A stretch of 64,000 bases of DNA from Bifidobacterium sp. ESL0704 (GCF_029392075.1 NZ_CP113929.1:744001-808000), one strand, 5' to 3'. Positions 38,273 through 47,106 are shown, counted from the stretch's first letter. Notes: a model not told the origin generated them from the sequence alone. A program made the numbers and translations.

Positions 38273-38497
38273 CTAGAGGGCTCCGAAGCCGACGGCGTGC
38301 TTGGTTTCCGATCCGACGATGGCATAGCCCAAAGCGCCGGCCGGCACCATGATATGGCGGTCTTTATCGTCGACCAGATCGATCGGCTCGCCCTTCGATA
38401 CGGCGTTCGAGATGGCTTCGCTTACTTCTTCGGCGCTTTTGTCGGTCGTGAAATTGACCGGACGTGCCACGTTTTGGATTCCGATTTCGACATCCAT
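38273..38497 (-). CDS. DUF3107 family protein
   Basis: 74 residues, the normal length for this actinobacterial family. It starts MDVEIGIQNVARPV, has an acidic amphipathic helix (SAEEVSEAISNAVSKG) and ends with GALGYAIVGSETKHAVGFGAL. No function is known; the family is often encoded near helicase genes, and here a UvrD-like helicase lies two genes away. RBS AAAGAGG precedes the ATG. Confidence 0.88.
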   Translation of the reverse strand: MDVEIGIQNVARPVNFTTDKSAEEVSEAISNAVSKGEPIDLVDDKDRHIMVPAGALGYAIVGSETKHAVGFGAL

Positions 38498-38671
38498 GGG
38501 TTACCTCTTTCTTTAAGGAATGGTTCTCAGGTTTTATTGTGCCCGAAGGCTGGTCATTACGCTTCTGGCTAGGATTGCCGCATCGGTCCGTTGCCGGGCA
38601 GCAGGCCGATGCGGTTTCGCCGGTTTGTGCGCTGTGGGGATCCGCTGATCTCCGCTCGCCCGGAAGCGCTG

Positions 38672-40507
38672 TTATCGTTTGTCGGTGTCTGTTGGCTTGG
38701 CGGGGTCGGCATCTGCGGAATCATCGGATTCGTGTGAATCGTTCGCGTCTTCGGAATCGTGGGCATCGAGATCGGTTTTCTCGGATGGCGAGGTGTCGCC
38801 ATCGCCTGCGTCATCATCCGAGGGTTCCTCGTCCTGTCGGGCCGTGTCATCCGGTTCGTCGACGATTTCGGTTTCAGCCGCCTGCTGGTCGCCATCGTTC
38901 TGATTGCCTTGGACCTTGAGGTCGGTTCTTGATGAAAAGCGGTTCTTCTCGGCCTTTTCCTCGGCTTCCTCAAGTCCCAGCTGAGCGTCGTGCAAGGCCT
39001 GCTGTTCCTGTTCGAGCAAAGGGATCAGGGCGGTGGGAGCGTCGTGATTGACTTTGCCTCTCTTTGCCGTCTCGCTGTATGCGTCATCCTCTTGCGAGTA
39101 CTGGATATGCCATGAGACTTTGGCTTCCCCGGTTCGGTCTTTCTCGTCATCGCCCCGCGTTGCGCTGCTGTTTTGGCGTTCAGGGTCTTTGCTCTCATCG
39201 TCGAGGGCACGGGGTTTCTTTTCGGCCTCGGTCAATATCATTGTGGCCGATGACGAGGGATTCGGCATGTTGGGGTAGAGGGGCTTGGCCTGCGTGGACG
39301 GTTTCTGCCGATCGTCGGTACGATCGTCATCCTCGTCGTCGAAAGGACGGGAATGTGAGGGGCTGAAATGCACCGGACGGTCGGCAGTCTTGTCGCTGGC
39401 CTCGACGAGTTTGGTGACTTCGGCGGAACCGGTCTTGTCGCTTTCCTCCTCTTCGACGTCTAGAGAGCGCCGTGACTTTCTGCGTTCGTTGGTTGAAGAG
39501 GGAGCGTTGTCTTTCGGCGATACTACGGCCGAGGCTGCGGTGGCGGCGCCTTTGGCCTTGTTGGCGACCACGGTCAGCTGATGCGCAAGATGCTCGACCT
39601 GCGCCTTGAACTGCAGGATCTTGGCATTGTCCGCACGGGAAAGCGCCGCGATGAAATCGCCGACCTGTTGCATCTGCAGCCAAAGGTTGGCGCGAAGGAG
39701 GATGAGGTCGTCGATTCGTGAGCCCATCATCGCGCCATAGGCGTTCATTAACGCATTGCGATGATCTTCATCCAATTTTGCGAACATCCAAGCCAGGTCT
39801 CGTGCAGGATCGTTGACTTGCATGTCTTGCCAGTTGCTCACTGCGGTGATGGTGGAATCGGAGAAGAGGAAATCGCCGTCCGCAAACCCTCCGTGGGTCA
39901 GGGTGGTGGAGAACGACCAGAGGCCTTCGGTGTCGATGATCCTGGCCCAGCTGGAGGTGATGGCAGGTGGCACGTGACCGGCCTGTTGCAGTCGTTTGAT
40001 CCAACCGGTCAACTGGGTGCGAATCTGCCCGGTGGTGAACGCCGGGTATTTCGCCTCGGTGAGAAAATCGGTGCGTTGGCGGTGGATGGCTCCGATGGCG
40101 GTGCCGACGCTTGCCGCGTCCTGACAGGTCAGCAAATCAAGTCGACGTGCCTCCCCCTCGACGTGTGGTGCGACCAGCACCGAGTTTTTGCCGGTCCTGC
40201 TGCCTTTCCCGGCCGTACAGAACGCCAGCGCACGATCCAGCGCGAAGCCCAATCCGCTCATTTCATGGGATGTGGCGAGCACACCAGCCGCTTTGGCGCG
40301 TCCCGCAAGAAGCCTTTTGCCTTTTGGTTCGCTGGAGACGAACACGTCGTATTGCCGCCCGGCGGTGTCCTGCACCACGGCGTACTCGATGCCGACATCA
40401 TTGTCGGCCTTGTCGCTGCGGTTGTGCTCGCACACCCCGGCCATGGATGTCTCGGGCATGGCGGCTGAGGCGAGGGCCGCCAGCATAAACTTGCTTCGTA
40501 AAGTCAC
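38672..40507 (-). CDS. APH-fold protein with degenerate catalytic motifs and long acidic tail
   Basis: 611 residues from GTG 40507 (ATG 40486 possible). Residues about 20-330 follow the aminoglycoside/choline kinase-like fold of actinobacterial phosphotransferases, but the catalytic loop reads THGGFADGDFLF instead of HGDxxxxN. The metal-binding segment reads VSNWQDMQVNDPARDLAWM, where the first Asp of the usual I-D-W is Asn. The C-terminal half (about 340-611) is disordered, Asp/Glu/Lys-rich, with a coiled coil at about 500-540. It could be a pseudokinase scaffold, or bind nucleotide without the usual chemistry. It is divergent from the UvrD-like gene, 71 bases away. The substrate is unknown. 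Confidence 0.72.
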   Translation of the reverse strand: MTLRSKFMLAALASAAMPETSMAGVCEHNRSDKADNDVGIEYAVVQDTAGRQYDVFVSSEPKGKRLLAGRAKAAGVLATSHEMSGLGFALDRALAFCTAGKGSRTGKNSVLVAPHVEGEARRLDLLTCQDAASVGTAIGAIHRQRTDFLTEAKYPAFTTGQIRTQLTGWIKRLQQAGHVPPAITSSWARIIDTEGLWSFSTTLTHGGFADGDFLFSDSTITAVSNWQDMQVNDPARDLAWMFAKLDEDHRNALMNAYGAMMGSRIDDLILLRANLWLQMQQVGDFIAALSRADNAKILQFKAQVEHLAHQLTVVANKAKGAATAASAVVSPKDNAPSSTNERRKSRRSLDVEEEESDKTGSAEVTKLVEASDKTADRPVHFSPSHSRPFDDEDDDRTDDRQKPSTQAKPLYPNMPNPSSSATMILTEAEKKPRALDDESKDPERQNSSATRGDDEKDRTGEAKVSWHIQYSQEDDAYSETAKRGKVNHDAPTALIPLLEQEQQALHDAQLGLEEAEEKAEKNRFSSRTDLKVQGNQNDGDQQAAETEIVDEPDDTARQDEEPSDDDAGDGDTSPSEKTDLDAHDSEDANDSHESDDSADADPAKPTDTDKR

Positions 40508-40578
40508 ATCTACCAGATTAATACACCCCTATGTCCTTGGAGCCTGCTCGCTTTCAAGGAATTACAAGGCTATCGGGT

Positions 40579-42102
40579 ATGGCTGGCAGAATGGCAGATA
40601 TGAACACCAGTGATGCACGGACCTTGCTTCAAGGGCTAGACGACGCCCAACGTGAGGCCGCCACGGCCCTTGACGGACCGGTGCGTATCATCGCCGGCGC
40701 CGGTGCAGGCAAGACGCGCACCGTCACCCGGCGCATCGCCTATGCCTGCGCCAAAGGCGAGTGGGACGCGAGCCGGTCGCTTGCGGTGACGTTTTCGGTG
40801 AAGGCCGCCGATGAGATGAAGCAGCGACTGGCATCGCTTGGTGTGGGGGGAAAGGTCAGGGCGGCCACCTTCCATTCCGCCGCCCTGCACCAGCTGCGTA
40901 AGGTCTGGTATGACGTAAGCGCCGCCCCCTTCCCGCACGTCGTTGAGGACACCCGGGAAATCATCGCACGGGCGCTGAGACGGGCCACCGGATCCGACCA
41001 ATACGACGACATAGCCAGACGTAATCTGCTTGCCGAAATCAACTGGGCCAAAGTCTCGCTGATCGCTCCGGAGGATTACGGGAGGGTGTGCGCAGCCACG
41101 CACAGGTTGCCTCCCGCCGGACTTGACCCGCAACGTTTCGCTGACGTCTACACCTGCTACGAGCAGGAAAAGACCTCGCGTGGCGAAATGGATTTCAACG
41201 ACATCCTTTTGCTGGCCTGCCATGTCCTCGAGGCGTTCGAGGAGCCGGCCGCGTCGATTCGGCAATCTGTCGGCTGGCTTACCGTCGACGAGTACCAGGA
41301 TGTCTCGCCTCTGCAGCACCGCCTGATGGATCTTTGGCTGGGAGACAACCGCAACGTGTGCGTGGTCGGGGATCCTGCCCAGACGATTTATTCCTTCGCC
41401 GGTGCCTCGAGCCACGACCTGCTCAATTTCGCGGGGGAATTCGGAGAGCTCAACGCCGATATCAATCTCAATACCGATTACCGTTCCACGCCCCAGGTGG
41501 TCTCGATGGCCAATCGTGTCCTTTCCGCCGCGCCCGACCGCGACCAATATCTGCGTCTGGTTTCCGCTCGGGGCAAAGACGAGGGCATGCGTGTGGTCAA
41601 AACCGTCTACGAAAGCGACGTCGAGGAGGCGCAGGGTGTGGCTGGCCGCATTGCGCAGTTCATCGCTGCCGGCGCCAAACCGTCACAATGCGCGGTGCTC
41701 ACGCGGCTCAACGCCCAGCAGCAGGTGGTCTGCAAGGCCCTGAAGGAGCGGGGAATCGCTTACCGGACCCGTCACGACGTCGGGGTATCGGGCACGGTCC
41801 TTCAAGACGATAACGAAAGCCGACGCGAGGCCATGGAGATTCTCGCCAGCAGACGTGAGCCGGGGGTCATGATCTCTTCGATTCATGCGGCAAAGGGCTT
41901 GGAGTTCAAGCATGTGTTCATCATCGGATGTTCGGAAGGCCTGCTGCCGTATGGCTCTCCGGCTCCCGGCGACGCCTTGGAGGAGGAACGTCGCCTCTTC
42001 TATGTGGCCGTGACCCGAGCCGAGGACTCCCTGCATCTTTCTTACGCGCGCAGCAAGGATGGCGCCTCGACCTTCTCACGCGCTCCGAGCCGCTTCTGGT
42101 GA
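40579..42102 (+). CDS. UvrD/PcrA-like SF1 helicase, short form
   Basis: 507 residues from ATG 40579 (ATG 40600 is also possible). Motifs in order: Q-motif LDDAQREAAT, Walker A GAGAGKTR, TFSVKAADEMKQRL (Ia), TVDEYQDVSP (II), VGDPAQTIYSFAGA (III), TDYRSTPQVV (IV), SIHAAKGLEFKHVFI (V), RRLFYVAVTRAEDSL (VI). It lacks the long C-terminal HRDC or linker regions of UvrD1, and the 2B region is reduced. It unwinds DNA 3' to 5' in repair. This short type, resembling actinobacterial UvrD2 cores, sits near DUF3107 and the APH-fold protein as in related genomes. Confidence 0.88.
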   Translation: MAGRMADMNTSDARTLLQGLDDAQREAATALDGPVRIIAGAGAGKTRTVTRRIAYACAKGEWDASRSLAVTFSVKAADEMKQRLASLGVGGKVRAATFHSAALHQLRKVWYDVSAAPFPHVVEDTREIIARALRRATGSDQYDDIARRNLLAEINWAKVSLIAPEDYGRVCAATHRLPPAGLDPQRFADVYTCYEQEKTSRGEMDFNDILLLACHVLEAFEEPAASIRQSVGWLTVDEYQDVSPLQHRLMDLWLGDNRNVCVVGDPAQTIYSFAGASSHDLLNFAGEFGELNADINLNTDYRSTPQVVSMANRVLSAAPDRDQYLRLVSARGKDEGMRVVKTVYESDVEEAQGVAGRIAQFIAAGAKPSQCAVLTRLNAQQQVVCKALKERGIAYRTRHDVGVSGTVLQDDNESRREAMEILASRREPGVMISSIHAAKGLEFKHVFIIGCSEGLLPYGSPAPGDALEEERRLFYVAVTRAEDSLHLSYARSKDGASTFSRAPSRFW

Positions 42103-42114
42103 TGCAGGGGCGGA

Positions 42115-42250
42115 TTCTGCCTTTAATGCGGCTTGAGTTGTGCCTTGACGCAGTGTTGGGGGCAGTTGTTGCCGGTTCTGCCTCTAACGCAACTGGAATG
42201 GTGGGTTTCTGTTGTGTTGGGGGCAGTTGTTGTGGGTTTTGCCTCTTAAT
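42115..42250. repeat. Three-unit 61-bp array
   Basis: TTCTGCCTnTAAnGC-type copies begin at 42115, 42176 and 42237, and TGTTGGGGGCAG copies at 42154 and 42215, all spaced 61 bp. The two motifs can pair as GGGGCAG with CTGCCT. The rest of the gap to the next gene is empty apart from the hairpin at 42392. Confidence 0.82.
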
Positions 42251-42391
42251 GCTTATGCGAGATGTCATTGAGCTTTGCAGGGAATGCGACATGTGTTTAT
42301 GCTGTGTTTATGCTGCGGATGAGGGTCATCGGTTGAACGTACCGGAAGTGTTTGCGGGCGTGGTGTTTTCGCCTCGGTTCCGCGAGTTTGC

Positions 42392-42432
42392 GTGAGGGCC
42401 ATAATCGTCGTCGTGGCGATCATGGCCCTCAC
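42392..42432. terminator. Convergent hairpin
   Basis: An 11-bp stem, GTGAGGGCCAT...ATGGCCCTCAC, lies between the helicase gene and the zincin-like gene, which end toward each other. Confidence 0.65.
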
Positions 42433-42466
42433 GTCTGTTCAGCGGCTGATGCACTGCTGAAGAGGC

Positions 42467-44119
42467 TTACTCGTCTTCGTTGCCGTCGTTTCCCGTCTGG
42501 CTGTTGCCATCGGATTCGTCGTTGTCACCGGTTTCCCGAGAGTCCTCTGGTTTTGAAGCAGAGGTGCCCGAAAGGTCTGTGCCGTCACTGGCCTTTTCGT
42601 CTTGGACGTCGTTGCTGTCGTTTTTGTCATCGTCATCGCCTTGGGCTTCGAGCAATTTCTCGAGTTCGGCGTCCCAGTCGATGCCGTGCTTGGAATCGGT
42701 GGTATCGCTGCCGTCAGCAGCGAAGGTGGTGATGCTCGCGTCCGGATTCGTGGTGATGTCGGATGATGACGTTTCCGCTTTGGGTGTGCTCTCGCTCTCG
42801 ATTTCCGGCAACTTTGGCAACAGATCGGGATGCGACCATTTCTCGTCACGGGCCTTGTCGCCCTCTTGAGCGCCGATTTTCTCCCAGATGTCGGCCGCCT
42901 CGCGCATACGCTTGGGCCGTAGTTCCATGCCGAGCAGGCTTTCAAACGTGCGTTCCGCCGGTCCGCCGACCGCACGTTCGCGGCGCACCATCTCACGCAA
43001 CTGGTCGATATGCGGGATATGGGCCACGCCGGCCTTCCACGTCACCGCGTCGACCCAACCTTCGACCAGGGCCAGCAGCGTTTCAAGGCTTTCGAGCGCC
43101 TCTTTCTGCTCCGGGGTATCGGCGATGCCGACCTTCGTCAGATCCACGGCCCCGGAAATCGAATCGGGATCCATCGAGGTCGCGTCGCGCAACTGCTCTT
43201 CCATGGCGTCCAGATCGATGCTGATGCCGCGGGCGTACTTGCCGATCAGTGCCTCGAAGCGGGGCATGAGCCACGGCACATGGGCGAAGAGACGGGCGTG
43301 CGCCACTTCCTCGAGCGCCAGGAACGCCAGCACTTCGGCCTGATCGATTTCCAGCGTCTTGGCGTATTCGATGGCGTTCTGCGCGATCAGTGCCCCGGCA
43401 GGGTTCTTCTGCAGAGCGATGCCTTGATCGAAGCTGCCGCGCACTTCATGCGAAAGCTGGCCTGCCGCGTGCCCGAGTTGCGTGGAGAAAGCCGTGTTGC
43501 CGAGAATCTTGATGAGATTGGCCGGATCCTTCATGTTGTCGGGAATCGGAACGGGAATCGGTCCGGCGAAGACACCGGCTATCTCGCCGTCACCGAAGGC
43601 ATCGCCGAAGCGTTCCGAGACGACGCTGGAAAGCGCGTCGCTCATGGATTGCTCGACCGGGCTGGCGAATTTTGCCCACGAATCGACCGTCGCGTTGACC
43701 CAATCGGCGCGGGTGAACACCTGTGGGTCGCCCGGAGCCGGGTCGATGTCGCTGGCAGTGTCGAGCCAAAGGTTCGCCTCGCTCATCGCCTTTCGCACGG
43801 CTTCGCCCTCACTTGCCGTGACGGTTTGCTCGCTGCCTTCGTCGTTGGCGATGGCCAGGGCCAGGGAGGTCGCCAGCTTCACGTTGACGGGTCCCTGCTC
43901 GGCGCTTTGCTGCATGTCGCCGACCGTGTTGAGGCCGCTGGTGGTGAACGCGTTCATCAGCGCCTTCACCTCGGCGGGCTTGGGCAGCTTGGTCGGATCC
44001 TGGCCGAGGAGCTGGTCTTTGACCGCGTCGGGCAGAGCACTCAGCTGCTGGAAGGCCATATCGCCCTGTATCTGACCGAAGCAGTCGATCAACCATTGGT
44101 GTATCGCGTTTTCGTCCAT
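42467..44119 (-). CDS. Zincin-like (DUF2342 family) putative hydrolase
   Basis: 550 residues with AAAGGA upstream of the ATG. The N-terminal region (about 1-120) carries a FGQIQGDMAFQQLSALPDAVKDQLLG segment. The family core reads ALEEVAHARLFAHVPWLMPRFEALI, where the metalloprotease-like motif has Glu in place of the first His (EEVAH), as I recall for many members of this family. The C-terminal 130 residues are acidic and disordered. These proteins are annotated as zinc-dependent metalloproteases, but the incomplete HExxH makes activity doubtful. The family is conserved in Actinobacteria and often near UvrD2, as here. Confidence 0.82.
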   Translation of the reverse strand: MDENAIHQWLIDCFGQIQGDMAFQQLSALPDAVKDQLLGQDPTKLPKPAEVKALMNAFTTSGLNTVGDMQQSAEQGPVNVKLATSLALAIANDEGSEQTVTASEGEAVRKAMSEANLWLDTASDIDPAPGDPQVFTRADWVNATVDSWAKFASPVEQSMSDALSSVVSERFGDAFGDGEIAGVFAGPIPVPIPDNMKDPANLIKILGNTAFSTQLGHAAGQLSHEVRGSFDQGIALQKNPAGALIAQNAIEYAKTLEIDQAEVLAFLALEEVAHARLFAHVPWLMPRFEALIGKYARGISIDLDAMEEQLRDATSMDPDSISGAVDLTKVGIADTPEQKEALESLETLLALVEGWVDAVTWKAGVAHIPHIDQLREMVRRERAVGGPAERTFESLLGMELRPKRMREAADIWEKIGAQEGDKARDEKWSHPDLLPKLPEIESESTPKAETSSSDITTNPDASITTFAADGSDTTDSKHGIDWDAELEKLLEAQGDDDDKNDSNDVQDEKASDGTDLSGTSASKPEDSRETGDNDESDGNSQTGNDGNEDE

Positions 44120-44277
44120 CGGTATCGTCCTTTATCTTGAAGTCCCGGCAATATAACGTCCGTATGCTGATTCCATATTATTGTCTTCCATGGTCTTATC
44201 CGGGGCAACTTATGCTACCGAATGATAATCGCGGCAGCGGTGTCTGCAAGCCTAGGGTTGGAGACGCCGATGCTGCT

Positions 44278-44764
44278 GCGTCGTGTTTGCTCCGGTAGGG
44301 AAGGTTGCTGGAGGTTTTGTGACGTTGGTTGGCGTTTTTGCGTCGTGTTTGCTCCGGTATTGGGCTTTGCTGGAGGTTTTGCGACGCTGAGTGGTGGTTT
44401 GGCGTCGTGTTTGCTCCGGTATTGGGCTCTGTTGGTGGTTTTGTGACGTTGGTTGGCGCTTTGGCGTCGTATTTCCTCCGTTATCGGGCTTTGCTGGAGG
44501 TTTTGCGACGCTTGCTGGTGTTTTTGCGTCGTGTTTCCTCCGTTATCGGGCTTTGCTGGAGGTTTTGTGACGCTGAGTGGTGGTTTGGCGTCGTGTTTCC
44601 TCCGTTAGCGGGCTTTAATGGAGGATTTGTGACGCTTGCTGGTGCTTTGGAGTCGCGATTGCTCCATTAGCGGGCTTTAATGGAGGATTTGTGACGTTGG
44701 TTGGCGCTTAGGCTCGTGTTTCCTCCGTTATCGGGCTTTGCTGGAGGATTTGTGACGTTGAGTA
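44278..44764. repeat. Eight-unit 62-bp hairpin array
   Basis: Copies of GCGTCGTGTTTnCTCC start at 44278, 44340, 44402, 44464, 44526, 44588, 44650 and 44711 (seven steps of 62 or 61 bp). Each is followed by GGAGGnTTTGTGACG, so arms CGTC...CTCC and GGAG...GACG pair. It fills the gap between the divergent zincin-like and S16 genes. Frames of up to 150 codons within it are by-products of repetition. Confidence 0.92.
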
Positions 44765-44801
44765 GATATCGCGTCGCGGTGGAGCGCCATACTTGTGGGT
44801 T

Positions 44802-45917
44802 ATGGCACGTAGCAATCAGGACCAGTGGCATCACAGTGGGCAGATGCCGATATCGCAGCCAGACGAAGGCGCGGCGGATTCGCGGTTTGGCGGTGACGAT
44901 GATTTCGGCGGCATCGTCGGTGCAAACGCTGTGAACAACCATGCCTCGAGCGCTGCTGGAGATTTAAACGGTATAAACGGGACTGCTGCGGGTTCGAACG
45001 GTATGGAAGGGAATGCTCTTTTCGGTGTTGTCGATGCAAGTGGAGCAGGGGTCCCAGATACCGGTGAAGCGGGCGTCCCCGATTTCGGCCGTCAAGGTCT
45101 TTGGCATCGTCTTGTCCGGTATGGTTCGCGTCATTCGCTGCGCTATTTTGCCGGACTGATCTGTGCGGTGCTGTGTTTTCTGGTGCTGCTTCTGCCCAGC
45201 CCCTATGTCATCGAAACACCGGGCCCGACCCAGGATGTGCTGGGTGAATCGGCAGGCAAAGCGGTGATTGCCATCACCGGCGCGACCACGCACAAAAGCC
45301 GTGGCAAGCTGCTGTTGCTGACCGTCAATGCCCAGGGCGTTCCAGGCGCGCCGGCGCTCGGCATCCAGACCCTGATCGCATGGATCGACCCTCATCAGCA
45401 GGTCATGCCCAGCGAAGCCGTGTTCCCCGTTGGACAGAGTTCGCAGGAATACGAACAGACCTCGGCCAAGCAGATGACCGGCTCCCAGGACTCCGCGACC
45501 GCGGCGGCGCTCGCCTTCGCGAAGCAACACGGGATCGCAGGGGCCTCGCACGCCAAGGTGGAAATGCACGTCGACGACATCGGAGGCCCCTCGGCCGGCA
45601 TGATGTATGCCTTGGGTGTCATCGACAAGCTCACCAGCGTCGATGAGACCGGAGGCAAGACGATTGCAGGCACCGGCACCATCGACAAGCAGGGAAAAGT
45701 CGGCAAAATCGGCGGTATCCAGCTGAAAATGCTTGGCGCCAAACGCGACGGTGCCACCTACTTCCTCGCCCCCGCCAGCAATTGCGATGAGGTTGTCGGC
45801 CACGTGCCGCACGGCTTGCGCGACGTCAGGGTCTCGACGCTGGACGAGGCTTACCGCTCTTTGGTCGCCATCGGGCAAGGCAAGGCCGATGGCCTGCCAC
45901 ATTGCACGGCGAATTAA
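44802..45917 (+). CDS. Membrane-anchored S16 (Lon-type) peptidase lacking PDZ domain
   Basis: 371 residues from ATG 44802. A long cytoplasmic low-complexity N-terminus (about 1-110) precedes one TM (about 113-133, LICAVLCFLVLLLP) and the family segment SPYVIETPGPTQDVLG. The Lon-like catalytic domain has Ser in DDIGGPSAGMMYALG (about 265) and Lys in GGIQLKMLGAKRDGA about 45 residues later. Actinobacterial YlbL/PDZ-S16 proteins carry a PDZ domain between the QDSATAAAL and catalytic segments; here those are only about 20 residues apart, so the PDZ domain is missing. It probably cuts secreted or membrane proteins. Monocistronic. Confidence 0.85.
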   Translation: MARSNQDQWHHSGQMPISQPDEGAADSRFGGDDDFGGIVGANAVNNHASSAAGDLNGINGTAAGSNGMEGNALFGVVDASGAGVPDTGEAGVPDFGRQGLWHRLVRYGSRHSLRYFAGLICAVLCFLVLLLPSPYVIETPGPTQDVLGESAGKAVIAITGATTHKSRGKLLLLTVNAQGVPGAPALGIQTLIAWIDPHQQVMPSEAVFPVGQSSQEYEQTSAKQMTGSQDSATAAALAFAKQHGIAGASHAKVEMHVDDIGGPSAGMMYALGVIDKLTSVDETGGKTIAGTGTIDKQGKVGKIGGIQLKMLGAKRDGATYFLAPASNCDEVVGHVPHGLRDVRVSTLDEAYRSLVAIGQGKADGLPHCTAN

Positions 45918-46049
45918 CGTCGAGGACGGCATACGTTGATCGGTGGCGTTGCCTGATCGTGTTGCATTCGATTCGCGGCTGCCCGTAGCGGCTTCGGTTT
46001 TCGGTCCGCTTGGTTTGTTGCCATAAGTTGTCGCGCTTGAACAAGCTCT

Positions 46050-46098
46050 GGGCTCTGGGCTATGGGCTATGGGCTCTGGGTTCCGGGTTCCGGGCTCT
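46050..46098. repeat. 7-bp simple repeat (GGGCTCT)n
   Basis: Seven heptamers: GGGCTCT, GGGCTAT, GGGCTAT, GGGCTCT, GGGTTCC, GGGTTCC, GGGCTCT. They lie in the 415-base gap between the S16 peptidase and the DUF3052 gene. Nothing else is recognisable in that gap. Confidence 0.85.
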
Positions 46099-46332
46099 AG
46101 GTTCGAGTATGTCGTGTGCCCATTTTGCCCCGGCTTGCGGCGATCGCAGCCGGCCGTTGCGCAGGGGAGGCCATGTGATGTTCTTGGGATGCGGGTTTTG
46201 GCTGACCGATGCCGACGATGATTGACCTATGCGACCGGCAAAGACTCGGGCAAATGTCTGGTATTGCCCGCAATGTGGATACCTTACGGCGTCCTTGGGC
46301 GTGCTGTTCCATATGTTTGCTATATTGGAAGG

Positions 46333-46749
46333 GTGAATGAAACGGCATCAAAAAACGCTGAAGAGTTCGGTTTTCACCAAGGAGACATCGTACAGGAATG
46401 GCTGTGGGATGACGACGTGAGTGAATCCACTCGAGAGAAAATCATGGATTTGACCGGTCAGGATCTGGTCGACGAGGATTATGATTCTGCTGTCGACGGC
46501 GTCATCGTCTGGTGGCGCGACGGCGATGACGAGGACGCCTTGGCCGATACCATCATGGACGCACATGGGGTCATTGGTGAAGACGGACCGCTTTGGATTC
46601 TCACCCCCAAGCCGGGTCGTCCGGGCGCTCCCGCTTCCAATACGGTGCAGTCCGCCGCCAAGACCGCGGGCATGAACGCGGCCACGCCTTTGACGGTTTC
46701 CGAGGATTGGAACGGTATCCGTCTGCGGGCCTTCGGCAAAGGCCGCTAA
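46333..46749 (+). CDS. DUF3052 family protein
   Basis: 138 residues from GTG 46333 (GGAAG just upstream), which gives the normal family N-terminus VNETASKNAEEFGFHQGDIVQE. Further conserved parts are LVDEDYDSAVDGVIVWWRDGD and GPLWILTPKPGRPGA. This small actinobacterial family has no assigned function; the fold resembles rRNA- or nucleotide-binding proteins only weakly. The open frame extends upstream to 46222 but without homology. It ends before a terminator at 46813. Confidence 0.85.
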   Translation: MNETASKNAEEFGFHQGDIVQEWLWDDDVSESTREKIMDLTGQDLVDEDYDSAVDGVIVWWRDGDDEDALADTIMDAHGVIGEDGPLWILTPKPGRPGAPASNTVQSAAKTAGMNAATPLTVSEDWNGIRLRAFGKGR

Positions 46750-46812
46750 AGCCATACGGCGGTTTTACTGCCATTACGCTCGATGCATCAATAACTCTTA
46801 AGAGCATTCGAA

Positions 46813-46846
46813 AGTCTTCGCTTGCCTGTGGTGAGCGGAGGCTTTT
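46813..46846 (+). terminator. Rho-independent terminator after the DUF3052 gene
   Basis: AGTCTTCGCT...AGCGGAGGCT forms a 10-bp stem with two G-U pairs, followed by TTTTG. It is 64 bases after the stop. Confidence 0.7.
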
Positions 46847-47046
46847 GCATGCTGGTTCGTGGTGCTTTTGAGGTTGTGGTCATATTGCAATACCGTATTG
46901 CGCGCTAATGCGTGTCGAACGAAATGAAGTTCGCGCGGACGAGAACCCGTTAGGCTCCGTGCGTTGCACATTGCCGTTGTTCTGCACGTCTCAATTGTTC
47001 ATTGGTTTGCGCTTCCCTCATCTCTCGATAGGTGTGCGGAACGCAA

Positions 47047-47083
47047 AAGGTTCCCTCCGGCAATGATGACCGGCGGGAACCTT
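47047..47083 (-). terminator. Rho-independent terminator of glyA
   Basis: On the minus strand AAGGTTCCCGCCGG...CCGGAGGGAACCTT forms a long stem ending in TTTTGC, about 25 bases after the glyA stop. The remaining gap back to 46750 holds only the DUF3052 terminator. Confidence 0.8.
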
Positions 47084-47106
47084 CGGCTACTCAACGAGGC
47101 TGCGGC

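Noticed and set aside
44222..44670. Open frames within the 62-bp array (70-110 codons)
   Set aside because: They consist only of array repeats, change frame with each unit set and have no ribosome site; they are a by-product of repetition.
13341..44764. CRISPR array as explanation of the regular repeats
   Set aside because: The whole unit is repeated, including the part that would be the spacer; there are no unique spacers, and no cas genes are nearby.
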